Made by a program: the position numbers and the translations under genes. The notes under the pieces are model-generated. The model worked only from the letters and a program-made list of their open reading frames with translations. It did not search any database and was not told where the DNA came from. 64,000 bases of DNA from Planctomycetaceae bacterium (GTDB lineage: Bacteria > Planctomycetota > Planctomycetia > Pirellulales > Pirellulaceae): contig JAIYDN010000096.1 of NCBI GenBank assembly GCA_027487485.1, forward strand, positions 79,597 to 143,596, written 5' to 3'. The number at the start of each line of letters is the position of its first letter. The stretch's first letter is position 1. This document shows positions 45,164 to 56,362 of this stretch, in pieces.

Positions 45164-46831
45164 GTGACATTGGAAATCGCAACCCTTCGCCGTGAACGAA
45201 CCAATCGCAACACTTTTCGGTGTCTTCTGCTGTTGTCTGCTTTCTGCATTCCGACAGGGTTTGGTTGCAATTCGCCAGAGCCGACAGAAGTTTCCGCAGA
45301 AACCAGCGGCTACCTGCCGAAAGATAGCAAAACGGCCAGTACGCCCACTGCAAACAGCAGTGCGATAAGCGATGCCAGCGTCACGGAAAAGTCACTTGGT
45401 TCCGCCAACGAGGGGGCTCCTGCAATTCCTGCAGCCGCTGCGGCCCCTACGTTCGAGCCTGGAAAGATCGATCCAAAGATTGCCGCCAAAGAGTACATGC
45501 AGTTGAAATTGCCGGAGAATAAAGACGCCGCATCGCTTCTTCAGTTCCTAGAAAAAAGCTCACGATCCGTGCGTGAGCTGATTGCTGACGGACGCAGGAA
45601 GTTGATTACCAACGACATGATTCTCGAGCGAGGGATGGCTTTGAGTCGAATGAAGATGGAAGCTGCAGAGCTGCTTGGGAAGCTCGCCCAAACCGACGAC
45701 GAAAAGCTTGCCGTTGCCATGGGAAAGATGGAAGCGTTGGCTCAAATGACTGGCTTTGGTGACATCCCTTCGTCAGATGATTTGCGAGCCTTCGCAGCTC
45801 AAGAAATGTCCAACAGTGATCCCAGAATCTCGCAACAGGCCAAGTCGATTTCGCTTGGCCTTCTGACAAATGACTTTGAAAGCGGTACAGCCAAGTCAGA
45901 GGATCTGAGCGGCCTGATCGAAAAGATTCTTTCGAAGCCAAGCGATTTGATTCCTTCCAATCTTCTCGCGATAACTCAAGCACTGGAACGCTTGGACTCG
46001 AAATCGGAATCCGAGCTAGCGTTGCAGTTAGCTAAGAAAACCGAAGAGGCCTTTCGCGACTTTCCTGAAACCCAAGTTGCGTTAGGTGCGTGGGAACAGC
46101 ATGCGGGACGCCTGGAAGAAATGAAGGTTCTGGGGGCATTGATGGACCCAAAATCCACCTCCGGTCGGCAGAGCGCAACGGTAAAGACTGCGATTGATTC
46201 GCTCATGGCCAAGATCCCATCGCCGTTGACAGCGTTCGTGCTGGTTCAGATCGCGATTCAGATGGAGTATTCGGGCTCGACCGACATTGCGAAAGACATG
46301 ATTGCTCTCGCGGAAACGCAAATTGAAAACGCAAAAGGTGAAGCCAAGGAGGAACTGGCAAGAAACTGCAGTCAATTCAACAAACGACTTGCTGTTTTGA
46401 ACAAGCCCATGGACTTTTCCGGACTTGTGGACGTCGAAGGAAAACCGATGGATCTTGAACGATACAAGGGCAAGGTGGTTTTGGTAGACTTTTGGGCCTC
46501 CTGGTGCGGTCCTTGCATTCAAGAGATTCCCAACATCGAAAAAGTTTACGACGAAAAGAACACCGAAGGATTCGAAGTCATTGGTGTCAACCTGGACGAA
46601 GAACGTGCGAAGCTAGACGCTTTCCTTGAAAAGAAGCCACTCAAATGGACCACTTATGTTTCAAGCTCGGAGGAGCCGAAGTATCGTGGGTTCAGGACTC
46701 CACTTGCCGCCGAAATCGGAATCGCTGCGATTCCTTTTGTCGCCGTCATCGGTAAAGATGGGAACGTAGCTGCCATCCACGTTCGTGGACCAAAACTCGA
46801 AACGACGATTGCGGAACAGTTGGCAAAGTAG
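45164..46831 (+). CDS. Thioredoxin-like (TlpA/redoxin) lipoprotein
   Basis: About 555 residues from GTG 45164 (AAGGA 10 nt upstream), which begins a lipoprotein signal ending PTGFGC. An Ala/Ser/Pro-rich spacer and a helical middle region (about 95-390) lead to a TlpA-type domain at about 415-555: GKVVLVDFWASWCGPC with the redox CxxC pair, then IPNIEKVYD, and a cis-Pro loop in AAIPFVAVIGKDG. Such proteins reduce or relay disulphides outside the cytoplasm. A start at 44984 would overlap the previous gene by 68 bp and hide the signal sequence. Confidence 0.88.
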   Translation: MTLEIATLRRERTNRNTFRCLLLLSAFCIPTGFGCNSPEPTEVSAETSGYLPKDSKTASTPTANSSAISDASVTEKSLGSANEGAPAIPAAAAAPTFEPGKIDPKIAAKEYMQLKLPENKDAASLLQFLEKSSRSVRELIADGRRKLITNDMILERGMALSRMKMEAAELLGKLAQTDDEKLAVAMGKMEALAQMTGFGDIPSSDDLRAFAAQEMSNSDPRISQQAKSISLGLLTNDFESGTAKSEDLSGLIEKILSKPSDLIPSNLLAITQALERLDSKSESELALQLAKKTEEAFRDFPETQVALGAWEQHAGRLEEMKVLGALMDPKSTSGRQSATVKTAIDSLMAKIPSPLTAFVLVQIAIQMEYSGSTDIAKDMIALAETQIENAKGEAKEELARNCSQFNKRLAVLNKPMDFSGLVDVEGKPMDLERYKGKVVLVDFWASWCGPCIQEIPNIEKVYDEKNTEGFEVIGVNLDEERAKLDAFLEKKPLKWTTYVSSSEEPKYRGFRTPLAAEIGIAAIPFVAVIGKDGNVAAIHVRGPKLETTIAEQLAK

Positions 46832-47052
46832 GCTAAAGCCCGCCGACGAACTCCCGTCTTTGATGAAGGGAAGCTTCTTGAGAAAAAACTGAAAACTGCA
46901 GGGTGAGTCTACGGTAACGCTTGTCCATTGCTGATTTTGAGTTCGATGTCTTTTTTAAGACTCAGGGGCGATTGCTCCCTGAAAGAGGTGTTAGGTTTCT
47001 TAACTGCGTCCGCAATCGCACACGAAACCTCCATCTATCGAACTGAAAAGCA

Positions 47053-48411
47053 ATGCTTGGACTATTTTCCAATCCGACCAAAAATGTCAGGCCAACACAG
47101 CAACAGCAACTAGATCAAGATCGTGACAACGCGAAGTTTCAAGACTTGATTGATCTGAAAAAGAGCATGGATCTGGCTCTGGCTCGAATTGAATTTACGC
47201 CCGAAGGGATCATCCTGGATGCCAACGAAAATTTTCTGCAAGCAGTAGGCTACCGGCTCGACGAAATCAAAGGCATGCACCATCGCATGTTTGTCGAAAG
47301 CGCCTACGGCAGTTCTGAAGAGTACCGACAATTTTGGCGTGCCCTATCAAACGGACATCCATTGCCAGGCCAATACAAGCGGGTCGCCAAGGGCAATCAG
47401 AACCTTTGGATCGATGCAACTTATATCCCCGTCCTTGACCAATACGGTCAGGTCTTACGAGTGATCAAATTTGCAAGAGACATCACAGCTTCTAAAGCGC
47501 AAGATCAAATCGCTGAAGGATATCAATCAGTCGTCAACCGACAGTTTGCAGTGATCGAATTCGATCCTACCGGAACAATTCTCTCCGCCAATGATAATTT
47601 CCTTTCCACCATGGGCTACAGCCTTCGGGATATCGTTGGTAAGCACCACAGCATGTTTGTTCCCGATTCCGTTCGTAATTCAAACGAATACATGTCGTTC
47701 TGGCGAAGGCTTAACTCGGGAGAAGTCTTTAGCGGGGAATTTACACGTCTTGGCCGCGGTGGTAACGAAGTTTGGCTAAAAGCTGCCTACACCCCTATAA
47801 CGGACATCAATGGCAACGTGACGCGCGTTATCAAATATGCAACTGACATCACGGATACCGTAATTGCACAAAAACAATCGTCGGGAATCAGCGAAGCCAT
47901 TTCAGGCTCGGTAGGCCAATTTTCGACAACCATCACGGAGATTTCCGCCAATGTGAACCGTACGGCTAGTTTAGCCCAAGAAGCCAAAGAAATTGCCGGC
48001 GAAACGTGCACACTGGTTGAAGGCTTGGACGAATCAAGCAGAGTGATTGGCAAAATCGTGGAAGTTATCCAAGAGCTCGCCGACCAAACCAATTTGCTGG
48101 CTCTCAATGCAACCATCGAATCAGCACGTGCCGGCGAAGCAGGTCGAGGCTTTGCGGTTGTTGCGAGCGCGGTAAAAGATCTCGCAAAACAAACTGCGAT
48201 CGCCACCAAAAACATCGAAACGACCGTGGGCGAAATCCAAAAGAACATTCAAGGTGTTGTTGGATCGACGAACTTGATTTCAAGAAGCGTTTCCGAAGTG
48301 CACGGCAATATGACCACCATTGCAGCGGCTGTCGAGGAACAATCGGTAACGATCGCCTCCATTAACCGAACGGCGGATGAGCTTCGCAACCTGAATCGCG
48401 GCACGCGGTAG
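47053..48411 (+). CDS. Soluble chemoreceptor with two PAS domains
   Basis: 452 residues, no transmembrane segment. PAS domains at about 38-155 and 158-280 resemble PAS2/PAS3 of the receptor at 8.4 kb ([20 protein letters not shown] and [20 protein letters not shown]). The signalling domain (280-452) is short and has the CheA/CheW tip [19 protein letters not shown] and [18 protein letters not shown]. It is an orphan receptor 34 kb from the che cluster and may feed the same CheA. Start ATG 47053. Confidence 0.9.
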   Translation: MLGLFSNPTKNVRPTQQQQLDQDRDNAKFQDLIDLKKSMDLALARIEFTPEGIILDANENFLQAVGYRLDEIKGMHHRMFVESAYGSSEEYRQFWRALSNGHPLPGQYKRVAKGNQNLWIDATYIPVLDQYGQVLRVIKFARDITASKAQDQIAEGYQSVVNRQFAVIEFDPTGTILSANDNFLSTMGYSLRDIVGKHHSMFVPDSVRNSNEYMSFWRRLNSGEVFSGEFTRLGRGGNEVWLKAAYTPITDINGNVTRVIKYATDITDTVIAQKQSSGISEAISGSVGQFSTTITEISANVNRTASLAQEAKEIAGETCTLVEGLDESSRVIGKIVEVIQELADQTNLLALNATIESARAGEAGRGFAVVASAVKDLAKQTAIATKNIETTVGEIQKNIQGVVGSTNLISRSVSEVHGNMTTIAAAVEEQSVTIASINRTADELRNLNRGTR

Positions 48412-48572
48412 CATCCTCGGACCTGACTGATTACTCCAGCCAACCCCTTCTGTGGAAAAAAAGAGGCGAAATCGAAGACGACCTTGACGCGCATTGAAAT
48501 GCCATTAACAATGCCTAACGAGGATTTTTCTGACTTTATCTCTCCGTGTTACATTTTGGGAGGCTGGAAATT

Positions 48573-49634
48573 ATGGTCGTGTTGAATCGCCGGGCGTTAC
48601 GAAGTGGCTTCACTCTCGTTGAATTGCTCGTTGTTATTGCAATCATTGGGATTTTGGTTGGGCTTCTTTTGCCAGCCGTTCAAGCCGCTCGCGAGGCAGC
48701 TCGACGCATGCAATGCTCCAACAACAGCAAGCAAATCGGGCTCGCACTGCAAAACTATCACAGTGCGTACAACAAGTTCCCAATGGGTGTGAATTGGGGC
48801 CCGGGGAAAGTGACGCCGTACACATTGCCCTACCACCACACTTGGATCACTTCGATTCTTCCTCAGTTGGAGCAAGGTTCGATTTACCAAGGAATCAATT
48901 TTGATCAACGAGCGTGGGGCCAAAACATTGGCGGTCAGCCACTCGTAGGCCTTCGCGTGCCGTTCCTGCGATGCCCTTCCGACGCAGCTTATGATTCTGT
49001 TTATGATGCCTCCAATCTGACTCGTGCGGGTTTCACAGCGAATCTTGCCATCGCTGGCTATGGCGGATCGGAAGGTTTTCACTGGTGGCAAACTGCTGAT
49101 CTGAATCCTGCTTGGGGCGGTGTTTGGTCTTCGATGTTGTACCAACGCGGTGATTTCACGGGACTGTTTGCGGTAACCCGTGCCCACAGCATGAAAGACG
49201 TTACCGACGGAACCTCGAACACGATCGTCGTGGGTGAGACCGATGCCAGTGGTTTCGGCGGAGGCCCATTCGGAACTTCCGGAACGGGTGCTCGAAGAAC
49301 CAAATCCGAGTCCGTATTCCGTTCGGCCTTTGTCGGCCCTGGATTTACTGGCTGGGGTGGCAATGAAGGTGGCGGCATCCGAACGGTTCAATGCGATGGC
49401 AGCCCGATGAACAACGGTACTTGGTTTCGCAACAGCCCTTACCCGTACTCCCCAACCTACATTACCGCTTGGGGAATCAATACCGAATGGCCCGGCACGT
49501 CCAGCTTCCATTCAGGCGGGATGAACGCGACGATGGGTGATGGCAGCGTCCAGTTCATCAACAAGAACATTGATATGCGAGCCTACATTGCCCTCAACGG
49601 CATTGGTGACGGAAACAACGCAGCGTTCGAATAA
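48573..49634 (+). CDS. DUF1559 protein with prepilin-type N-terminus
   Basis: 353 residues from ATG 48573 (GGGAGG about 10 nt upstream). The leader MVVLNRRALRSG is followed by [20 protein letters not shown] and [17 protein letters not shown]. The DUF1559 domain includes DGTSNTIVVGETD and, near the C-terminus, SFHSGGMNATMGDGSVQFI. Closely similar to the pseudopilin-like proteins at 29.8 and 61.3 kb in the helix, divergent elsewhere. It is monocistronic, with its own terminator. Confidence 0.93.
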   Translation: MVVLNRRALRSGFTLVELLVVIAIIGILVGLLLPAVQAAREAARRMQCSNNSKQIGLALQNYHSAYNKFPMGVNWGPGKVTPYTLPYHHTWITSILPQLEQGSIYQGINFDQRAWGQNIGGQPLVGLRVPFLRCPSDAAYDSVYDASNLTRAGFTANLAIAGYGGSEGFHWWQTADLNPAWGGVWSSMLYQRGDFTGLFAVTRAHSMKDVTDGTSNTIVVGETDASGFGGGPFGTSGTGARRTKSESVFRSAFVGPGFTGWGGNEGGGIRTVQCDGSPMNNGTWFRNSPYPYSPTYITAWGINTEWPGTSSFHSGGMNATMGDGSVQFINKNIDMRAYIALNGIGDGNNAAFE

Positions 49635-49664
49635 CTGCGTGCCGACGACCGTGAAATGGTTTCT

Positions 49665-49694
49665 AAAGGCCTTGCAAACGCAAGGCCTTTTTTA
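49665..49694 (+). terminator. Intrinsic terminator of the DUF1559 gene
   Basis: AAAGGCCTTGC (49665-49675) pairs perfectly with GCAAGGCCTTT (49680-49690) over an AAAC loop, followed by more Ts. It lies 31 bp beyond the stop codon. Confidence 0.9.
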
Positions 49695-49810
49695 TTGGCT
49701 TGGTTTCCTATGGCGAGATATCTCTGCAACACCTGCCAATCCGCTTCAAGTGCGATTTCTTCGGTGGCCTAACCCAAAAAAGCCGAGCCTATTGCAAGGC
49801 CAGCCGCTAA

Positions 49811-51394
<1,584 letters not shown>

Positions 51395-51413
51395 CGATCA
51401 AGCCAATCATGGT

Positions 51414-53051
51414 TTGTCGCGAGCTTGGTTGCGACGAACATTCAGAAATTCTCTTCAATCGCGATTCCAAATCCTTGGCGGACTTGCAGCAAGCTTGCTG
51501 GTGGGCCCTGTCGCGATGGCTCAGCAGCCACCACCTGCTTGGTCCCCTGCTCCGTTTGTCAATCCAACGGGCTCGAACATTCCGGTCAACAAGCTTCGCA
51601 GCAATACTCCAGAGGCGAACGCTGAAAGCCCTGTGTTGCGATGGAAAGTGGTCAATCCAGAAGACCAAGGGCGATCGACCGAAAAGAGCTTCTCGCAAGC
51701 CTTGGGAACCAACGACAAGGATGCTCATGCCGTAACTCAGTCGAATGTTGTTCGGCAGCCGATGGCGCAATCGATGGGCCAATCGCAGTCCATGCCGAAC
51801 CAGCCGCGGTCGACCTTCAAGCTCAATCCTCCGCGAACACCAACTGCCAATGATGCACGGGTCACGTTCGCTGCTGAAACCAAATCGTCCGCGCAGGCTA
51901 CCATCACAATTGGCGAACAAGGTTCGGTAAGCGATCAGGGGCGACGATCTGTAAGCGATCAGGGAGTCAGCTTGGCGTCGTACAGCTCCGGTTCCGTTGA
52001 AGCCAATCCTTCAAGCTCCTCGGCGACTAACGGTGTTTGGTACGATCGCAAAGCAGGCGTTAACGAATCCAAATCCAGTGCAGTTCAACGAACTCGCTTC
52101 CAAGAAACGGGGGATGTGATGCCAACACCTGCTCCTTCGATTCTACAATTGCCACCAGCCTCGCCAGGCGAATCGGCTCCGGCGCTCGATCCGCAAGCGG
52201 CTCCAGAACTTAGTTTGCAACAAGAAATTCCTAGCCCATTTCCAAAATCCAAGTCGCCTGAATTGGAGATCGAAGATTCGCCTTCGGATGCCACGGAACC
52301 ACCGCCGATGAGCCGTCGCGATAATCAAGACCTTGCACCCAAGCCACCGAGCAGACCCAATCGATCTTCGGTGGATTGCGATTCGATTCGCCAACTCGCT
52401 AAAGACCAGCAAGACATTTCGAAGATCCGAGTGGATTCGTCCCCTAACTTCGTAGAGGGCTACAAGGGAAAGAACCAACGGGTCAACACGAAAGAAGCGT
52501 TCTTGAATTCCGCAGAGGTCCGAACATGGTATGACTACGATGGCGTGGTGATCGCCGAAGGAAAATTGGTCGACATCGAGCGTGGCATGGCCATTATCGA
52601 GCGAGAAGATGGTTCGCGAGTTTCTAGCTTGTTGCGTAAGCTGAGCGATGCGGACAACGCTTATATCAGCCAAGTCTGGGGAGTTCCGGTGACCTGTTCC
52701 ATCGAAGATCGATCGTTTCCACGAAGAGACTTTTTGGAAACGACGATGACCTTCAAGGCGAGCGGTTCCTGCCACAAGCCACTGTACTTCGAAGAGGTAC
52801 AACTGGAGCGATATGGGCACGAATGGGGGCCTCTTGCTCAGCCCGTTCTTTCCTCCGCACACTTCTTCGGCAACGTTGCTTTCTTGCCATACAAGATGGG
52901 CATCCATCCGATGAACGAGTGCCAGTATGCCTTGGGTTATTATCGACCAGGATCGTGTGCTCCTTGGACTGTTGGGCCTGTTCCAATCAGTTTGCGAGGT
53001 GCATGGATGCAAGCCAAGGTCGTAACAGGTGCGGCTTTAGCACTGCCTTAA
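51414..53051 (+). CDS. Exported protein with SLA1-homology (SHD1) domain
   Basis: About 545 residues. A signal peptide (RRTFRNSLQSRFQILGGLAASLLVGPVAMAQ) is followed by a long Pro/Ser/Gln-rich region, then an SHD1 domain (about 430-490) with RTWYDYDGVVIAEGKLVDI and VSSLLRKLSDADNAYI, and a C-terminal domain with Cys residues (CHKPLYFEEVQLERYGHE, QYALGYYRPGSCAPW). SHD1 is frequent in planctomycete secreted proteins; its bacterial role is unknown. The start is uncertain: TTG 51414 and TTG 51429 both give a sound signal peptide, while the open frame extends into guaB. Confidence 0.75.
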   Translation: MSRAWLRRTFRNSLQSRFQILGGLAASLLVGPVAMAQQPPPAWSPAPFVNPTGSNIPVNKLRSNTPEANAESPVLRWKVVNPEDQGRSTEKSFSQALGTNDKDAHAVTQSNVVRQPMAQSMGQSQSMPNQPRSTFKLNPPRTPTANDARVTFAAETKSSAQATITIGEQGSVSDQGRRSVSDQGVSLASYSSGSVEANPSSSSATNGVWYDRKAGVNESKSSAVQRTRFQETGDVMPTPAPSILQLPPASPGESAPALDPQAAPELSLQQEIPSPFPKSKSPELEIEDSPSDATEPPPMSRRDNQDLAPKPPSRPNRSSVDCDSIRQLAKDQQDISKIRVDSSPNFVEGYKGKNQRVNTKEAFLNSAEVRTWYDYDGVVIAEGKLVDIERGMAIIEREDGSRVSSLLRKLSDADNAYISQVWGVPVTCSIEDRSFPRRDFLETTMTFKASGSCHKPLYFEEVQLERYGHEWGPLAQPVLSSAHFFGNVAFLPYKMGIHPMNECQYALGYYRPGSCAPWTVGPVPISLRGAWMQAKVVTGAALALP

Positions 53052-53184
53052 GCGTTCGAACCTGTGACAGAAGCAATGCTCCTGGCAATCTGATCGCGGA
53101 TTACGAGGGGCGGGAATGGGATTGTCGGTACGTTCCATCAACCGAGACTAACGCCCAACGGCTCAGGGGGCGACGAAGGACGCG

Positions 53185-54066
53185 TTACGGTGAAATTTTT
53201 GCGCCTCGGATTCCGCGAATAAAGGCGTCCATGTCGGGCAAACGTTCTTCCGGATTGGCCTTCAGTCCTGCCATAATCGTTGTCGCTAGGTTCCGGTCCA
53301 AGTTCGGTCGAAGCTCCAAGATATCACGTGGTGGTGATGTATCATGGTGCAGCGCCGCTTTGCCGGTCGTGTCCGACATTTGCCACGGCAACTCGAGCGT
53401 GATCAAATGATAACACGTCATCGAAAACGAAAATACGTCCACTCGCTGGTCGGTTGCACGCCGACGTACAATTTCCGGGGCCATGTACAAAGGCGTTCCA
53501 GTCCTGTTCCCTGGAACCATGAATGCCTTGGTCGCCGGCAACGTCAAACCGAAGTCGATCAACTTGACTGTTTTTAGATCCAGCGAGCACATAAAGTTTC
53601 TCGGGCAAATATCCCGGTGAATGAACTCCTTGCGATGAACGTAATGCAGCGCATCGGCCATCTGACGAATCATGTCCAGCCGAAGCCCGCGAAGCTTCTC
53701 CTCTTCTCGTTCCTGAATCAAAACCTGCAAGCCAGGTCCATCGACAAACTCCATGACAAGGTACGGCTGGTTTTTCGTCGACAATCCGAATTCGAGCGTC
53801 TTAGCGATGTTGGGATGATTCATCTGAGAGGCGATTTCGCCCTCCGAGGGCTTATTTAGCCCTTTGAAGCGGCTCTCAAAAAAATCTACTTTTTCGATAT
53901 CGCACAGCTTAACACCCACGATCGCATTGGCGTTCTCCCGATCCTTGGCCACAAAAAAGTTGCTCATGGTGCCCGAGATCGCAGACCGAATGCGCTCAAA
54001 ACGAGCCTCCACATCCGCCCGTTTAGCACCTTCTTTTTTGGCGAAGAACTTATCGAAAAGACCCAT
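53185..54066 (-). CDS. Ser/Thr protein kinase
   Basis: 293 residues, a bare eukaryotic-like kinase domain without sensor or membrane segments. K53 in VGVKLC is the VAIK Lys; H150-R151-D152 begins HRDICPRNFM (catalytic loop Asp and Asn); D171-F-G is the magnesium motif; GTPLYMAPEIV is the activation/P+1 loop. The glycine-rich loop is degenerate (ISGTMSNFFVAK has only one of three Gly). Charged N-terminus (KKEGAKRADVEAR). Start ATG 54066. Substrates are not indicated by the neighbours. Confidence 0.9.
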   Translation of the reverse strand: MGLFDKFFAKKEGAKRADVEARFERIRSAISGTMSNFFVAKDRENANAIVGVKLCDIEKVDFFESRFKGLNKPSEGEIASQMNHPNIAKTLEFGLSTKNQPYLVMEFVDGPGLQVLIQEREEEKLRGLRLDMIRQMADALHYVHRKEFIHRDICPRNFMCSLDLKTVKLIDFGLTLPATKAFMVPGNRTGTPLYMAPEIVRRRATDQRVDVFSFSMTCYHLITLELPWQMSDTTGKAALHHDTSPPRDILELRPNLDRNLATTIMAGLKANPEERLPDMDAFIRGIRGAKISP

Positions 54067-54242
54067 AGAAACCGTCTAGAAAATGCGTCAAGCTTGTTGG
54101 AAAAGGTCGCTACGGTCCCAGCCCTGTTTCAAATGCTCAGAACTCTACGACCATTTCTCTCTGCGACCACTTCAAGTATAGCTTGTGAACCCGCGAAAAG
54201 AATTGCGAATCTACAACATCCCCAGACGTGGGCCCCCCAAAT

Positions 54243-54893
54243 TCAGATCATGTTCAGCTTGCACCAAAGCTTCACCAAATCCGCCAACGTATTCACCCCA
54301 AGCTTCGCCATCGCCTTCGCCCGCCGCAGTTCGACCGTTCTCATGGCCAAGCCAAGCGACTTCGCGATCGACTTGTTGAGATGACCTGCAATGACTTGCT
54401 CAATCACATCCATTTCGCCAGGCGAAAGCTTCGAGAATGGATTGTTTTCCAAGGGAGATTCAGAATCGACCGAGGGTAACACCGCAATCCTTCGCGAAAC
54501 CCCAATCACCCCAATCGGTTCTTCTTCGGCCATGATCAATTTGCGTCGAACTTCAAGCCGTGCTTTTCCACCCTCGTCATCCCATATTTCACAATAAATT
54601 TTGTGCACCTGGTTGGGGTCCATCTCCAAATCGATCGCGTTCCGATAGACCTCGTTCCAAGGATGGTCGGTGAACATGGGCACAAAGCTTTTTCGCTGCC
54701 AGTTCTGAAAATCCAGGCGACAAACATGCCAGGATGATTCGCTCATGTAGGTCAGCCTACGCTCAAGATCATGAGTGTAAACGATCAAATCCGAACTCTG
54801 ACATTCGAACAACAGGGGCATCAGCGAGTAAGGCCGGAACAAAACTTGTTCCAATTCGCTTTCTTGCTTGCTTGAAAAATGAAGCGGGTCCAT
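54243..54893 (-). CDS. PAS-LuxR-type transcriptional regulator
   Basis: 216 residues. The N-terminal half is a PAS-like domain (DLIVYTHDLERRLTYMSES to IGVIGVSRRI). The C-terminus is a LuxR-type helix-turn-helix: LSPGEMDVIEQVIAGHLNKSIAKSLGLAMRTVELRRAKAMAKLGV, with the usual GHxNKxIA motif and recognition helix. It is not a typical NarL response regulator since it lacks a receiver domain. It resembles PAS-LuxR proteins common in planctomycetes. Its ligand and target genes are unknown. Confidence 0.88.
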   Translation of the reverse strand: MDPLHFSSKQESELEQVLFRPYSLMPLLFECQSSDLIVYTHDLERRLTYMSESSWHVCRLDFQNWQRKSFVPMFTDHPWNEVYRNAIDLEMDPNQVHKIYCEIWDDEGGKARLEVRRKLIMAEEEPIGVIGVSRRIAVLPSVDSESPLENNPFSKLSPGEMDVIEQVIAGHLNKSIAKSLGLAMRTVELRRAKAMAKLGVNTLADLVKLWCKLNMI

Positions 54894-54987
54894 GCGGACT
54901 TTCCTTGCACGATATAGAGACTATCGACACTTGGTCAGCAATGGGGCAAGCTGGTCACTCTATGTTTATAGCATTCTCGCCAAAATT

Positions 54988-56226
54988 TCAACGGCAGGTT
55001 GATAGCAAAGACTGAAACCAGCAAAATTCCTTGGCGATGCCCCTCTGCAGGGACTCCTCGCGTAGTTCTGCGGGGAGTACTCCCCAGGCGTAAGTTTCGA
55101 TTTCAAAGTGCCCACTGAAATTGGGTGACTCCTCCCCTGGTTTCGATAACAAATCGACGCATCGAAGAATCTCACCCCTCGTCGACGATAGCGACTCAAA
55201 ACGATCTAAGTAAATCGGCACATGAAAATGCACTCGCCATTTCCCCTGAAGACTCTCTAAAGCTGCGATTCCGCCCAGAGCTGTTGGCAGATCTTCTGTT
55301 AATGAAACAGATCGGGCCAAGCTGGTTAAGGACGGTTCAATCCAAGTCGTTTGATGCAGATAGCGATCTTCCGCAAATTTGCGAAGCTGATCCATGGCAA
55401 CCCGCCTTCCCGCAACATCCAAGCCGTCCCAATCCAGCTCAATGGCGGACGAGACCTGAACTTTACCGATCGCGATCCCGTCTTGCCGAAGCAACCGAAA
55501 TTCCTCTTGCTGATCCTCAAACATAACGGCAGCATGGCAAACATCGTGGCAAAGAGTAAGAAATTCTCTAGCGCACTCGGCGTCCCGTTCGCTCAACCTG
55601 GGTGCTGAAAAATAGCGATTGTAAAAGTCGCGAAAAGACCGGCTATCGGTGAGACAGCATCCAGGTTCAGGTTCGATCGCAATCAGAATCCGACGTCCCG
55701 TTGTCTCGAATCGATGGCGAAGCTCCCTGGCTAGAGTCAGCAAATTCGAAGCTGCTTGTTCCATTTGTTCCTCGCTGGGTTTCGGACTACCCCAGGCAAT
55801 CGGCAGCGTTGAAATGGAACCGACCTGCCCAGACGGCAGAATCCGATCCAAAATTTGCACCAGATTCCGCGTGTATTCCAGCCGTTGCTCCGTCCACCAT
55901 GTCGGAAGATATACGTCATGTTTCACGATCTCGCGATGGAAGTCTCCCTGCGGAAACCCATTGAAAGTGAATGGCACGAGCTGATTCTTCGAAAGTGCCA
56001 GCTCAAGCGCCACTAAATTATGGCTGTCCAACGCTTGTTTCGCGGACTCCTCGGAGAACCATAGCCCAACGCCCATCGGCCGCTCTGGATCTACTATTTG
56101 CCGAATTGGCACGCTGTATTGGTCGATATTTCGCAAAATCGATGGCAAATCACGACTGGCATGGACATTCGTGCAGTAACCAACTTGTGGAACAGCGTAC
56201 TTGCCGAATATAGGGTTTATAGACAT
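54988..56226 (-). CDS. eboE: Metabolite traffic protein EboE-like
   Basis: 412 residues from ATG 56226. The N-terminus VGYCTNVHASRDL and later LVPFTFNGFPQGDFH and GSISTLPIAWG fit the EboE family, a TIM-barrel related to sugar-phosphate isomerases. In known ebo operons EboE sits with EboA, EboB (TatD-like), EboC (UbiA-like prenyltransferase), EboD and EboF, and the set helps move a metabolite precursor to the periplasm. None of those partners is in the window, so this copy is either an orphan or the operon is split. Confidence 0.78.
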   Translation of the reverse strand: MSINPIFGKYAVPQVGYCTNVHASRDLPSILRNIDQYSVPIRQIVDPERPMGVGLWFSEESAKQALDSHNLVALELALSKNQLVPFTFNGFPQGDFHREIVKHDVYLPTWWTEQRLEYTRNLVQILDRILPSGQVGSISTLPIAWGSPKPSEEQMEQAASNLLTLARELRHRFETTGRRILIAIEPEPGCCLTDSRSFRDFYNRYFSAPRLSERDAECAREFLTLCHDVCHAAVMFEDQQEEFRLLRQDGIAIGKVQVSSAIELDWDGLDVAGRRVAMDQLRKFAEDRYLHQTTWIEPSLTSLARSVSLTEDLPTALGGIAALESLQGKWRVHFHVPIYLDRFESLSSTRGEILRCVDLLSKPGEESPNFSGHFEIETYAWGVLPAELREESLQRGIAKEFCWFQSLLSTCR

Positions 56227-56362
56227 TTTGCTATGGAACTCGAAGGGACAATGGTCGCGCACGTGATCAGTTTCGACTTGGCAATTGCGACTTGGCTTGA
56301 ACCGGTGAAGAACTAGAATAAGGTTTTTACCGAGCGACTATTCACAGGACTGTAGACACCGA

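Noticed and set aside
48597..49511. 304-codon minus-strand frame opposite a DUF1559 gene
   Set aside because: Shadow of a conserved gene.
52143..53012. 289-codon minus-strand frame opposite the SHD1 protein
   Set aside because: Shadow; the plus frame contains the SHD1 domain and signal peptide.
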